Shown here one piece after another: positions 1 through 10,513 of a stretch of 64,000 nt of DNA. The stretch is from assembly GCF_010015585.1 (NCBI RefSeq), contig NW_022985069.1:1531846-1595845 (forward strand), written 5' to 3'. Within the stretch, counting starts at the first letter, position 1, and each line of letters begins with the position of its first letter. The notes under the pieces were generated by a model, which searched no databases, was not told where the DNA came from, and saw only the letters and a program-made list of their open reading frames with translations. The position numbers and the translations under genes are program-made. This stretch comes from Eremomyces bilateralis CBS 781.70 (lineage: Eukaryota; Ascomycota; Dothideomycetes; Eremomycetales; Eremomycetaceae).

Positions 1-1247
1 AGCTCAGATCCATGCTTCCACTGTTCTCGGATGCAATCCTTCGGCTGGGGACGAAGAAATTGACCATGGAACAGCTGGAAGAGCAGATCAAGCTCTATAC
101 CGGAGGAATCAATTTTGGCTACCATTCAACCACGTCCCCGCACAACCTTTCGCACTTTGAAGAGGGCTTCAGCGTCTCGGGGATTGCCTTTGACCGAAAC
201 ATTCCCACCATGTACGAGCTGATCCGTACTTTGATCACCGAGACCAACTTCGACGGACCCGAAGCCGAATCCAAAATTCGCGAGCTGTTGCAAACGGCCT
301 CCAGCGGCGCAATGGATGCCATCGCCAGCTCCGGGCACGCGTATGCTCGGAGATACGCTTTGGCGGGATTGAGCCCGGCGGGCCAAATCCGAGAAGAAAC
401 GTCCGGTCTGGCACAGGTGCAGCTGCTGACCGCTTTGTCCATGCGCAACGCGTCCGAAGGTCTGAATGATGTGGTCGACAAACTCAAGCAAATCCAAGCC
501 TTCGCGCTTTCGAAAACACAGGGCTTGCGTTTATCGATCAACTGCGGCCCCGAAAGCGTCCAGGCGAACGAAAAGGCATTGCAGCGATTCATGAGCGGCA
601 TGTCATCCCCCGCAGCCAGTTTCGATCAGGTACAGCCCTGGAGCCCGCAAGAAGCGACGAAGATTTTCTTCCCGCTACCATATCAGGTTCACTATGCTGG
701 CTACGCTGTTCCCTCCGTGCCGTACGTGGATCCATCCGGCGCATCGCTTCAAATACTCGCGCAGCTGCTTACCCACAAGCACCTCCATCACGAAATCCGA
801 GAGAAGGGCGGTGCGTATGGAGGCGGTGCGTTCTCGCAGGGCCTGGAAGGAGGCTTCGGCTACTACAGCTACCGTGACCCGAACCCGCTGAACACCATCA
901 AAATCATGGAGGAGGCGGGTGTCTGGGCCCGAGACCGCACCTGGACCGAGCGAGACATCGAGGAAGCCAAGCTCAGCGTTTTCCAGTCCCTTGATGCGCC
1001 GAAGAGCGTCAGCCAAGAGGGCATGACCCGCTTCGTGTCAGGCATCGACGATGGGATGGCGCAGAAGCGACGGGAACAGCTCCTCGATGTCACGCCTCAG
1101 GACGTTACGGACGCCGCGGACCGTTTCTTGATCCAAGGAGCGAAGCACGGCAGATATGCGTTGCTAGGGCCCAACCGAGACTGGATCACCGAGACAGCTG
1201 GTTGGAAGTTCGAGAAGCTCGAACTCAATCAGCTGGACTCCGCTTAA
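1..1247 (+). CDS. cym1: Mitochondrial presequence protease Cym1/PreP, 3' part (partial at window edge)
   Basis: This is the C-terminal part of an M16C metallopeptidase of the presequence protease family, which degrades cleaved targeting peptides in the mitochondrial matrix. The frame is open to the window edge; an in-frame ATG at 12 lies inside the conserved stretch LPLFSDAILRLGTKKLTMEQ and is not taken as the start. About 415 codons are visible, roughly the second half of a family member of about 1000 residues. The zinc-binding HxxEH of M16 enzymes sits in the N-terminal half and is therefore outside the window. Family-typical blocks seen here are TGGINFGYHSTTSPHNLSHF, GAMDAIASSGHAYARRYA and, near the end, REKGGAYGGGAFSQGLEGGF, the closing M16 fold with its RxxGGAYG motif. 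It ends with TAA at 1245-1247 and no intron is visible. It converges on the next gene. Confidence 0.93.
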   Translation, partial: LRSMLPLFSDAILRLGTKKLTMEQLEEQIKLYTGGINFGYHSTTSPHNLSHFEEGFSVSGIAFDRNIPTMYELIRTLITETNFDGPEAESKIRELLQTASSGAMDAIASSGHAYARRYALAGLSPAGQIREETSGLAQVQLLTALSMRNASEGLNDVVDKLKQIQAFALSKTQGLRLSINCGPESVQANEKALQRFMSGMSSPAASFDQVQPWSPQEATKIFFPLPYQVHYAGYAVPSVPYVDPSGASLQILAQLLTHKHLHHEIREKGGAYGGGAFSQGLEGGFGYYSYRDPNPLNTIKIMEEAGVWARDRTWTERDIEEAKLSVFQSLDAPKSVSQEGMTRFVSGIDDGMAQKRREQLLDVTPQDVTDAADRFLIQGAKHGRYALLGPNRDWITETAGWKFEKLELNQLDSA

Positions 1248-2054
1248 TTATTGGCGCCTTTCATGTCGCGGCTCAATGCGTTTCATTCACTCTACTCTAT
1301 CTTTAGGGAAGGCCGAGAGCCTCTGTACAATATTGTCTGGGCGGATTGTGCATATGACGGAGTTGGGATACCCTGTAAACAATCTGCCGAATACTAGACG
1401 CGTCCTTTCGACTCCTCTTTACTCTATGACCAACTTACCGTGTGTAGGGCATCTTATACATGCTCCTAGAACCGAATCTACGTCTGTAGCCTGCTTCCAC
1501 AGTTTATAGATCACGAGTTAGGCATTAATGCTGAGCGCAAGATCAATTACTTCAACTCTGACTCAACTATATGGATGGAGACCTGTTCACGTAGATTATG
1601 CTAGTAATTGAGGACATAAATGAATGCGACGCTTACCATTCCAGCAGCTTTTGAGCGGAACCTGATGCCCCATACAAAGGTCGAGTATTGATTGTTCCTT
1701 TGGGATATGTAAAATAATAGGCACTGAGTATCAGACCTAGCTCTGGCCTCTGGTCAAGGTCAATGTGAGATATACTGCTAGTGGGTCTTAAAAGGGGCTT
1801 AACATGGACAACAATGAAAAGGGCATGAACCTTTAGATGTGATTCAAGACCTGTACGTAGGAATATATATTTCGTTATCTGAATGCATCTATCGTATAAA
1901 CATCGTATCCAGCATCATTGCATCCCAATCATGTGTATTCCTATCCATCTGCGCCGATTGGTAATGCTAAATCTAAATGCTACCTATATTCTCTTAGGCC
2001 ACTAATTGGATTATAGCAAGAATCCAAAAAGAAATCAAGAACACCATGCCAACA
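1248..2054. other. Intergenic, no gene seen
   Basis: About 0.8 kb of AT-richer sequence between two convergent genes. It should hold both 3' untranslated regions. The open frames here are short, lack homology that I recognise and contain no splice-joined motif. Confidence 0.6.
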
Positions 2055-3824
2055 TCAATACCTGAATGCAACAATACCGGCCCGGTCAGGGTCAACTTTC
2101 GCCAAACAGGCCGGCGGGGCCGACTGCAAAGCCAGCGCGCCGTTGACCACGAGACTGACCGCCCGCGACAACACCTCAATGTATCGTTTTTGGACCGGAG
2201 CGCTCAGTCGATGTTGGTCCACGATCGTATCCAACCATTCACAGACCTGTTCATGGTGCATTTCCGGAACGTACCCCCTCCCCTGGCCTCCGCGGATTTG
2301 CGCCAACGTCCACGGACTCCACGCGCAGATGGGCGCCGTCGGGTTCGCCGGGAGGACCAGCGAGGGGATTCCGGAGAAGAGATGGAAGACGATGGTGCCG
2401 CAGCCGGGACGGCGGGAGCTCGACCACATGTTCCCGCGGAAGGGGGAAATGGCGGTGAACAGGAGGAGGATGCGGTTACCGCCCGTATCGTTCTTGGGGT
2501 CGGGGTCGCAGAAGGGGAGGACAGTGAGGGATTCGGAAAGGAGTTTATGGGCGAGAGCATAGTCGCCTGGTCACTGTCAGCGGCCGTGACGGGGCCATCG
2601 GATGCGAATCTTACCGGCCAAGAACGGTCCAAAGCACTGCGCCATAGCGAAGTCGTTCTTACGAGGCACCAAGGGCGTCCGAGCACTGGCGAAAAGATAC
2701 GGACAAAACCAGCCCTTCTCGCATGCTTTCTCGTCCCTCGTGGGAGTGACACCACCGAATCGGATATCTGCGTCGACGCCCATCAGCTTATGCTTGATGC
2801 CCACTTGCAAGCTCTTCACATCTGTTGTGGCCAGCATCTTTTCTTCTTCGGGCAGTAGCTTCTCTAGGATGCCTTTGTCGATCGCCTGCTCCACGATCTG
2901 AAATACCCCGTATTTCAAAACCGTGCTGCCGACGATAGTACCAGTACCCATACTGACCACCTCGGAGACAAACGCATCAGCCCCAAAGGCGCTACTTACC
3001 CCGGTGTTCACGCCCTCCAGCAGGGGGGCTCCAACGAACGCAAACGTGGTGAATAGAATCGCATCACGGTAGCGAACGTTCGGCAGGGTGACTGGATTGT
3101 TATCGCCCCAAGGCGACAGTGCTAAAGGCATTTTCACCGCCGATGTGGCCGTCTGGACCGATGCCCGGGCGACGCGGCCGAAGAGGGTGTCGCCCATGAA
3201 GCGCTTGACTTTGCCGGATTTCTGGTCATCTTTCAGCGTCGGAGTGAAACCTTGCGGAGTGTTGTTCAGGGGTTGCATGGGAGGGGGCGCAAAATGTAGC
3301 TGTCGTGGCTGGGGCGGTTGTCCATACTGCTGTTGTTGCGGCTGGCTGTACTGCGGCTGCGGCTGCGGCTGCGGCTGTTCCTGTGGTTGGGCAAACTGCT
3401 GCTGGAGTTGAAGGAGTTGCTCTGGAGGCATGTTCTGTAGCATTTGCTGGATCTTTTCCACCTTCTCGGGCGGATGGCCAGCGGTATGCGGGTTGTTCGG
3501 ATCTGGGGTATAGGCGGGTGTGGGAAGCGGTGTGGGATAGGCATGGACTTGAACTGTCATCAAACCGCTCGGTTGTTGGAATGAAGCATCTAAGGCTGGA
3601 GTGGGCAATGGAGCGGGTCCAGGTTGGTGCTGTGGGACTGAAACCGGTTGACCTGTCGGATACTGCTGCTGCGGCACCGCTCCTGGATGATGTACTGGAG
3701 GTGCTGGTTGTGTTTGAGGAGGGGTTAAGGAGGGAGGAGGCATCGTCGACGAGCCGTTTGGTGTCGGTGCTGGATGGTTCGCCGCATATTGAATTGGCGG
3801 TTGATTCGGGTTATACATGGTCAA
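2055..3824 (-). CDS. Pro/Gln-rich N-terminus plus conserved globular C-terminus, unknown function
   Basis: Two exons, complement of 2055-2566 and 2615-3824, give 573 residues. The 48-nt intron (2567-2614) has a GTAAGA donor and a CTGACAGTGACCAG acceptor; splicing replaces a short dead-end tail with a long conserved-looking C-terminus ending at TGA 2055. Residues 1-200 are low complexity, rich in Pro and Gln, with PQPQPQPQ and QQQQ runs between about 150 and 185. From residue 200 onward the protein looks globular, with Gly/Ala/Val-rich stretches such as SMGTGTIVGSTVLKYGVFQI that could be membrane-associated, an ACEKGWFCPYLF segment and a helical end. I do not recognise a family. Two ATGs lie at the start (residues 1 and 3); the first is chosen. 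The architecture resembles a fungal protein with a disordered leader, and no role can be assigned from the context. Confidence 0.8.
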
Positions 3825-5124
3825 ACTTCACTCTCCTTGCTCTTTCAATTCTGGTCCGATGAGACTGTAAGGAGATCACGCTTAGTCGGGGTCCAACGAG
3901 GGTTGGCCAACTGTTTGGGTCAGTGTATCACAAAGCAGACCCTATCAGTAGCAGACAAAAGAAGATAAAAAAAACAGAAACGACTGCAATTGTCCACGAG
4001 ACTCTAACTTCAAATGAAAATCAACGAGATTGATATTGCCTTTGTTCCGGACGACTGACAGACCGGTCCAGACCCGCAGCCTTGTTTTCAGCCGCCTTGT
4101 GTCGCACCAATTCATCAACAGAGGGAGGATATCGCAAAAGAGGCGCTCGATAGCGCGTTCCTGTGTACCTGAGGAATCCTATCCGAACTAGACTTGGCGC
4201 AGAAATCTATATTCGGCATTTCGGGATATGTCACCCTGGTTCAGTAATTTTCACGGTTGAGGGGATTTGATGTTGGTGGAGAGAGAACCAGACCGTGCAA
4301 GGCTGGAGGTCTGGGAGACAACCAACAGGGGAAGATTGGCAGTCTGGCACCGTCAGTGCGGCGGTACGGGTCGCTCCGTTCGGTCCCATAATGCATTATA
4401 ATTGATCATTTATAAATTGATAATTACAGGAGAGTGTCAGTGAAGTCAGTAATAAGGTACAAGAAGGTGCAGGTTCCATAATACTGTTGTACGGTACTCC
4501 GAAGATACTAGGGAGGTAGGGTTCCTGATGACCTGGAGAAGGTAGGGGATACCTAATTAATTATTCAAGTACTTAAACATGGGCCTGGTCCGGCGACCCG
4601 TTTGGCAGCATCATTCAGCATTAATTATGTTTCTGCCCGATCCACGGAATGCCTCACCTCAAGTCCCTTATTCGTTTTGCAAGCTTCCAATCGTACTTCG
4701 GAGAGGTTCGAATAGTCCCAATCACCTGATAAAATGCAAATGGCCAAACTTACATAGGTACTTGTATACTTGCAAGTTATCATGCCATCTTCACATGAAT
4801 GGCCATTCACTGGTCGAATCGACGGGAGTTAGATAGTGAGATTGCATGTATTTCTAAGTCTCTAGGTTGGTCCAGACCTTACTCCGGGAAATGTACAGAC
4901 TTATGCATGACTGATGCTCGCTTCGAACATTGCCACGGCCAAGCGAGATAGCGTGGGGAGTGGGGAGAAGTAACATAATGGGAACACAGAAGAGATGGAT
5001 ATAAGTACACCCACTCCCCTCACCCTTTCCTGCAACTGAGAGACATCAAGGGCCGCTAGAATCCGTCCTACAGACATCTCTTTGCTCTTAAGTCTATCAC
5101 CCCTCGATCTCCAACCTCGCCGAA
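3825..5124. other. Divergent intergenic region, promoters on both sides
   Basis: This 1.3-kb spacer lies between two divergently transcribed genes, so it should hold both promoters. A TATA-like ATATAAGT near 5000, followed by pyrimidine-rich sequence (CCCACTCCCCTCACCCTTTCC), is a plausible core promoter for the methyltransferase at 5125. No other gene is supported. Confidence 0.5.
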
Positions 5125-6069
5125 ATGGCTCTCACCCAAGCCCAAGCCCAAGCCCAAGCCCAAACGGGCCAAACCCAACCCGCCATTGGCTACGCCTTCC
5201 CCTCTCCCGCCCAGAAAATCGAAAGCAATCGACTAGACGTGCAGCACCGGCTCCTTGTCCTCACCGCCAATGACCAGCTCCACCGCGCCCCCTTAGACCC
5301 CACCTCCGTCCGCAACGCGCTCGACATCGCCACCGGCACCGGCATCTGGGCCACCGAATTCGCCCGGGAGTTCCCCGCCGCTAATACCGTCGGCTTCGAC
5401 ATTACATCGCACCCGCAGCACAGCGCCGCTGATATCCCTTCGAACTGCACCTTCGAGGTCGCCGACATGCGCAACGATGCTACGTGGAGCGGCGAGCCGG
5501 ACGCGAACGCTGCGTGGACGATGCCGAAGAGCGTGCCGTACGATTACGTCCACGGGCGCATGCTGATGGCCGTGGTGCAGGACTGGCCGAAACTCATGGC
5601 GCGATGCTATGAGAAGATGGCGCCGGGCGCGTGGATTGAGTTCCAGGATCTGAACCTACCCATGAGCACGCCGGACCCGGAGTGCACCGCGGAGTCGTCC
5701 CCGATGTTCACCTGGGCGATGCTGTTCCATGAGACGTTTCTAAAGATCGGGTATGATTTCGGTGCGGCGGCCCAGCATGCGCAGCGGCTGAGGGACGCGG
5801 GGTTCGTCGATGTGCAGGAATTCGATGGGAAGTGGACGGTCGCGGGCCCGGTGCCGGACTCGGATCGGGAGAGGCAGATGCACGAGATGGCGGTAAGTGT
5901 GGTGATCGATGGCGTGGCTGGGTTCACTAGAAAGGCGTTTAAGGAGGTGCTCGGTTGGACGGATGAGCAGGTCGATGAGGTCGTTGCTGCGGTTCAACAT
6001 GAGTCGCGGAATGGGAAGTACAGGATCATCGCGAACTTTAAATATGTCTTCGGGCGGAAGCCTCTATAA
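5125..6069 (+). CDS. LaeA-like SAM-dependent methyltransferase
   Basis: A single exon of 314 residues. It is a class I SAM methyltransferase of the large fungal LaeA/UMTA-like group. Motif I, LDIATGTGIW, lies at residues 66-75, followed by the acidic strand end VGFDI. DYVHGRMLMAVVQDW and the post-motif block APGAWIEFQDLNLPM are typical of this group. The N-terminus carries an Ala-Gln repeat (residues 5-13) encoded by reiterated CCCAAG hexamers, a likely slippage-prone tract. The ATG at 5125 (AAATGG context) follows a CT-rich leader. Members of this group are numerous in each genome and their substrates are mostly unknown; LaeA itself is a nuclear regulator of secondary metabolism. No biosynthetic genes lie next to it, so this is probably a stand-alone paralogue rather than LaeA. 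Confidence 0.88.
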   Translation: MALTQAQAQAQAQTGQTQPAIGYAFPSPAQKIESNRLDVQHRLLVLTANDQLHRAPLDPTSVRNALDIATGTGIWATEFAREFPAANTVGFDITSHPQHSAADIPSNCTFEVADMRNDATWSGEPDANAAWTMPKSVPYDYVHGRMLMAVVQDWPKLMARCYEKMAPGAWIEFQDLNLPMSTPDPECTAESSPMFTWAMLFHETFLKIGYDFGAAAQHAQRLRDAGFVDVQEFDGKWTVAGPVPDSDRERQMHEMAVSVVIDGVAGFTRKAFKEVLGWTDEQVDEVVAAVQHESRNGKYRIIANFKYVFGRKPL

Positions 6070-6344
6070 ACCCATACTACATTGACGGTAATTGACCAGT
6101 TATTCGGAGACAATGGGGCTCAAGGTTAACTTTAATAGAACAATCATGATTATGACACAATTTAATTGTGACCGGAGCCGGAACTCCTTATGCTAAATGT
6201 TTAAACGCGCTCATGAAAACAAGGACGTCAAAAATGCAATATGCTGTGTAACCATATGCTGTGTAACCATATGAATCAATCAGAGCATGTTGCCACACTG
6301 GCGTTCGAAGCACCTTCAACATGTCGTGTAATCATCCCGCGCCA

Positions 6345-8447
6345 TCAGAACATATCCCCGTGGAGGATTCCCTTCAACACCGCTTGGCCAGCTCCATCAC
6401 AGCATCCTTCGACCTCCTTATATCCCACACAACATACAACCCTTCGCTCATCGTTTGCGCTGCCAAGCCCTTCAAATGCCTTGCCTCTGCCTGTCCTGCT
6501 TGGAGTAATCGTAGTCCTGGTCGGGGTCAAAAATCCTTTCCCCCCGGTGATGGAGATGAGCGAAAGCATGTCCAGGGAAGAGACGACATCGCCAAACTCG
6601 GTTGCCGAGAGGGGCGCAAGAATGTTCGACGACCGGCAAAGAGCGCTGTATGTGGAATACAGGGATGCGACAGTTGGGGCACCTCCATTCGTCCCGTTTC
6701 GATGTTTGCTCGGTGTATGAGGAGCCCGTGGCATGGTTACAGCTGCACGACCATGTCTTGAAGGGGTCCCTATGACGGTTTCGACGCTCGCTGGTGCAGC
6801 TGCATTTGGTCCCACCGAGTCTTCCTTATTCATGCGGTCGATTGCTGCCAATGAGCACAGAACCGCTTTCTGCTGCAGATTGAGTGACCGCAGACGTGAA
6901 GATGCGCCATTGCTAAAAGCCGCAGCCGTCACACGAGCAATATGGGCTATGGTCGCTCGGGGCGCTGATTCGGCAGTGAGATCAGAGAGAGAGGACTTTT
7001 GCTGAGAATATGCTGGCTTCCTGGCCGATTTTGAAGGAGAATAAGGGGAAGACAAGTTCATGTTATCCACGAGGGGTAGACGAGACGGTGATTTGACCGG
7101 TGACACAATAGACATTTCTCTTGATGCCAGGTCAAATTTCTTTGTTCGAGTCTCTGTTTCGACTAGATCCACAGCACGTCGAGCTAGATCGAAAGCTCGG
7201 CGCAAATCTCCGGTTTGTGATGCAACCTTTTTCGCGAGGAACATGATGGCCGTCGGGTGGATGAGCGGGACATGGGAACTATTTCCTCCATCCGGCATCA
7301 GAGTCTTCAACTTTGCTGTGAGGATAGCGCTGAGTTGCTTCTCGGAATAGGGCATGAAGGGAAGCAGTTGAGGTTTCAGAGCACGGGACTTGAGCCTCGG
7401 GAGGAATCGATCAGTGAAGTCCAGAGCATTTGCAATTCCTATGAGGATCAAGTTTGAGGTCTTCTGGAGAGACCACTCGAAGAGGGTGTGCACGAAATCC
7501 TGGTCCACATCGACAAGGTGATCGATCTCATCGAGTACCACCAAGTGGACAGTTTTCCGCTTGTGGAAAAGCTTCTTCGTCTCTTGAAGCTCCGAGCCAG
7601 TGAGAACATCTGGATTGATCTCAAACTTTTCGAAGATGCGACCGATAATATCTTTTGAAGTTTTCGCTCCCACGCAGTTGATGGTTGCAGACTTGATGGA
7701 TTCGTCGAGATGTAAATCTTGAAACACTTCGGTGACAAGAGCGCTTTTTCCGGTTCCAGGCGGTCCCGAGATGTACAAGCTGCCCGGCATTTTCTCCGAG
7801 GTATGCGACGCGATGAAATCTTGCAACTCCTGGCGTTCGTGGTCACGTCCCACGAGTCTTCCGGGCTGTATGCTTCGCGCAAATAATAGCCGGGCCTTGT
7901 TATAAATGTTCGGAGCGGTTGTCCGCGGAGTCGTAGGAGTGCCATGTGTTCTTGGTGTCAGTGGCTTTCCAACAACGGTGACGCGGTGTCGAGGTGTGAT
8001 GGGATCGGTCGCAAATGCGTCCTTATGTCGGTTTGTTGTCGGGGTAGCGAAAGTGGATTGAGGATCAAGAACGGAGTCGGCTTTGCGAGGGCTGACATTT
8101 CCGTCCTTTGCCGGGGAGTTGATGGATATTCTTGTTTCCGGAGCACCATGTTTGCTAGGAACGGTTTCCTCGCCTCTCGATCTCTTCCGAGTCCTGAGCT
8201 TCCACTTCTCATCGGGCTCCTGGTGACCTTGGTCATTGGACTTGACGAAAGGGTTTTCGTTCTCGTCATTGTCCTGGATAACAAATTGTTTAGCACGCTT
8301 CGACCGTGTCAGGCGACCAGTATCTTGAAGACCAGCATCTTAGAGAAGTCAGCTAATTGATATTGGTAGAAATCTTGGAACTTGTGTTGTCTTACCTTTG
8401 GAAGTCGGAGTAGAGCGAGATCTCTTTCCTAGAACGGAAGAAGCCAT
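6345..8447 (-). CDS. cdc6: Replication licensing ATPase Cdc6/Cdc18
   Basis: Two exons, complement of 6345-8338 and 8396-8447, give 681 residues. The 57-nt intron (8339-8395, GTAAGA donor, CTGACTTCTCTAAG acceptor) joins the start MASSVLGKRSRSTPTSK to a basic, disordered N-terminus. AAA+ signatures follow: Walker A GPPGTGKS at about 209-216 and Walker B VVLDEID at about 285-291. After a loop with further Ser-Pro and Thr-Pro sites the protein ends in a winged-helix-like region (MLSLISITGG). Cdc6 loads the MCM helicase at origins together with ORC and Cdt1. Full CDK consensus sites (SPRK at residue 100, TPRH at 132) and minimal ones (TPRT at 145, TPRT at 155) precede the ATPase, as expected for a protein controlled by S-phase CDK. 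It converges on the methyltransferase gene with a 275-bp gap. Confidence 0.93.
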
Positions 8448-8611
8448 CGCTATTATCGTGTGAAGTGGTTGCTGAAGGTGGAAGCTGCGATGGGCGATGC
8501 AGATTACAGTGTAGTGTACAGTTCGAAGTTGGGAAGTTGCGGATGGTGGGTGAGGCAAGAGGTTAGAGGTAAGTGGTTCAAGTCAATTTGCAACTGGAAA
8601 GAGGCAGGGAA

Positions 8612-8658
8612 ACGCGTCGCGGTACGCGCTTGCCGGCCGAGGGTGCGATTGAACGCGT
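8612..8658 (-). promoter_or_regulatory. Two MCB (ACGCGT) boxes upstream of cdc6
   Basis: Two palindromic ACGCGT hexamers at 8612-8617 and 8653-8658 lie about 165 and 206 bp upstream of the cdc6 ATG, with a third related ACGCGC in between. ACGCGT is the MluI cell-cycle box bound by MBF (Mbp1/Res-type factors), which drives G1/S genes including CDC6/cdc18 in yeasts. The site is seen directly; its function here is inferred. The gene on the other side, at 9332, is more than 650 bp away. Confidence 0.6.
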
Positions 8659-9331
8659 CGCCCCACTTTAAGGGTCATCACGTTAAGCGTCACAGGACCA
8701 CCTCCATCTCCAAAGCTTCAGTAGAGTCCAAATCTTCAAGACTGATGATAGGTACAACATCCTCCAGATCCGAAACCCCTTGAATTCTAGCCTTCTTGAA
8801 GAAGTTTGTAACTTTCTCCTCGATTCTCCAATTTTGGCTTGGGTGGTGCTAGTTGTTGGTCCAGCTAATGGAATGTTGCAGGGTCCTGACAAATCCGCCC
8901 TGCATCCAATCCATGAATGCTCCGGGACCATGGCACTCTCTCCCGTAGTACCAGACACCAAACCTCAACTCTGCTTAATGATGTGACAATGGCCGTGGCT
9001 TGAAGTCCGGAGCGGGGGAGCGGCGCTTGGGGGAGGGCTTCAATATGGATGTTTCCTTCTAGTTTGCTTTCGCACTCAACCCGCACCTTCGCTTGTTCTT
9101 AGTCAATAGAACTCTCATTGATCTTCTTGACACATGAACCAATTCCTGGCTCGTCCTGATATATCCGAAATGAACGTATGAGTCGGAATTTTGGCAATTG
9201 TCTCACTGCCAGGACATCTCCCAAGCGACCTTCCCCTATTATAGTACCGCCTCGAACCTAGTCTATTCCACGTCTGCACTGTCGTTCTTTCGTTTATATT
9301 ATGTTACATTTTCTTTCCTATAGCCTTTGCG

Positions 9332-10513
9332 ATGTCGCACTTGCATGTTCTCCTTACGGGAGGGACTGGGTTCGTCGGTACGGCGATCCTGAAGGCCCTC
9401 GATGAGTATCATCCGGAGTACAGGGTCTCTGTTCTAGACTTCATCTCGGAGTCGCGATGGGCTCGACCGAATACCGCATTCGATATTCAATACTACCAGG
9501 CAGATATCACCAATAGACATCAGGTCTCTGAAGCGATACACGCTTGCAAGCCAACCATCGTCATTCATACAGCCGGCATGGTCACGAAGAACAACAGCCG
9601 GTACCGTGACCCGAACCCGGAAATTGTCTTCAGGATCAACGTTGAAGGGACCAGAAATGTGTTGGATGCGGCGAAGAGTTCGGGAGCGACTTCATTCGTC
9701 TATACTAGTAGCGTGACAATTGTCACGGACGATCAAGATCACGACTATCCGAACGTGAACGAGACGGTTCCCACCGGATTCGCGCTGTGTACTTATGGGC
9801 AATCAAAAGTCTGTATCTTCCGCCTTTTCTTGCCGATAGTGTCCGTATGCTGAATAGGGTACAGCTGGCGGCCGAAAAGGTGGTCCTCGCCGCCAATAGC
9901 CCCGAATTCGCAACCTGCGCCCTTCGTCCCTCGACGTTGATGGGCCCCGGCGACACCAATCTCGTCCCTACCATCCAGCGATGCATCGCCGAGTTCGAGA
10001 CCCCATTCATCATCGGGTCGGGTCTCAACCTCTATGACTTCACGTACGTCGGGAATGTCGCGGATGCGCACGTTCTGGCGGCTGAGAACCTCACACGACC
10101 CCATGCCGACGATCGAACAGCGGCGGGGGAGGCCATATTCATAACCAATGGCCAACCCGTGCCATTTCGATCATTCTGTTTGGCGGTCTGGGCCGAATGG
10201 GGGCACGCCCCTCCGTTTGAGATCCACGTTCCTAAGAGGGTTGCTTGGACTGCAGGTTATCTAGCAGAATGGTGGACGTGGATAAGGGGAACAGAAGCGA
10301 CTCTGTGTAGAGGGAGCGTCAAGGACTACTGTCAGACAGCATATGCTGATATCAGCAAGTCACGACGGATACTGGGGTATGAGCCTCGTGTTGGATTACC
10401 GGAAGGTATCAAGATCAGCTGTGCGGTAAGAACTCTCTGTTCATGAACTTTGCGATAATGCTCACAAGGATTAGGATCTTAAAAGACGAATGGAGGAAAA
10501 CAAGTTATCCTAG
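9332..10513 (+). CDS. 3-beta-hydroxysteroid dehydrogenase/isomerase-family NAD(P) reductase
   Basis: Three exons, 9332-9808, 9865-10425 and 10475-10513, give 358 residues. Intron 1 (56 nt, GTCTGT donor) is placed so that the catalytic YxxxK, YGQSK at residues 155-159, continues into LAAEKVVL. Intron 2 (49 nt, GTAAGA donor, GGATTAG acceptor) adds the short tail DLKRRMEENKLS. The Rossmann motif TGGTGFVG is at residues 9-16. The extended short-chain dehydrogenase fold also shows the ALRPSTLMGPGD block and the IGSGLNLYDFTYVGNVADAH block typical of 3-beta-HSD proteins such as the C-3 sterol dehydrogenase Erg26. There is no clear membrane anchor and the sequence is only family-typical, so a sterol substrate is possible but not shown. 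It converges with the gene at 12021-14305. Confidence 0.86.

Noticed and set aside
2204-2755. Minus-strand 183-codon frame rich in Ser/Pro/Arg
   Set aside because: It is a shadow of the second exon of the Pro/Gln-rich gene; the frame joined by the 48-nt intron reads as a better protein.
9787-9864. Independent start for the second half of the 3-beta-HSD gene
   Set aside because: This stretch contains the intron; joining at 9808/9865 restores the catalytic YxxxK motif and its helix, so two separate genes are not needed.
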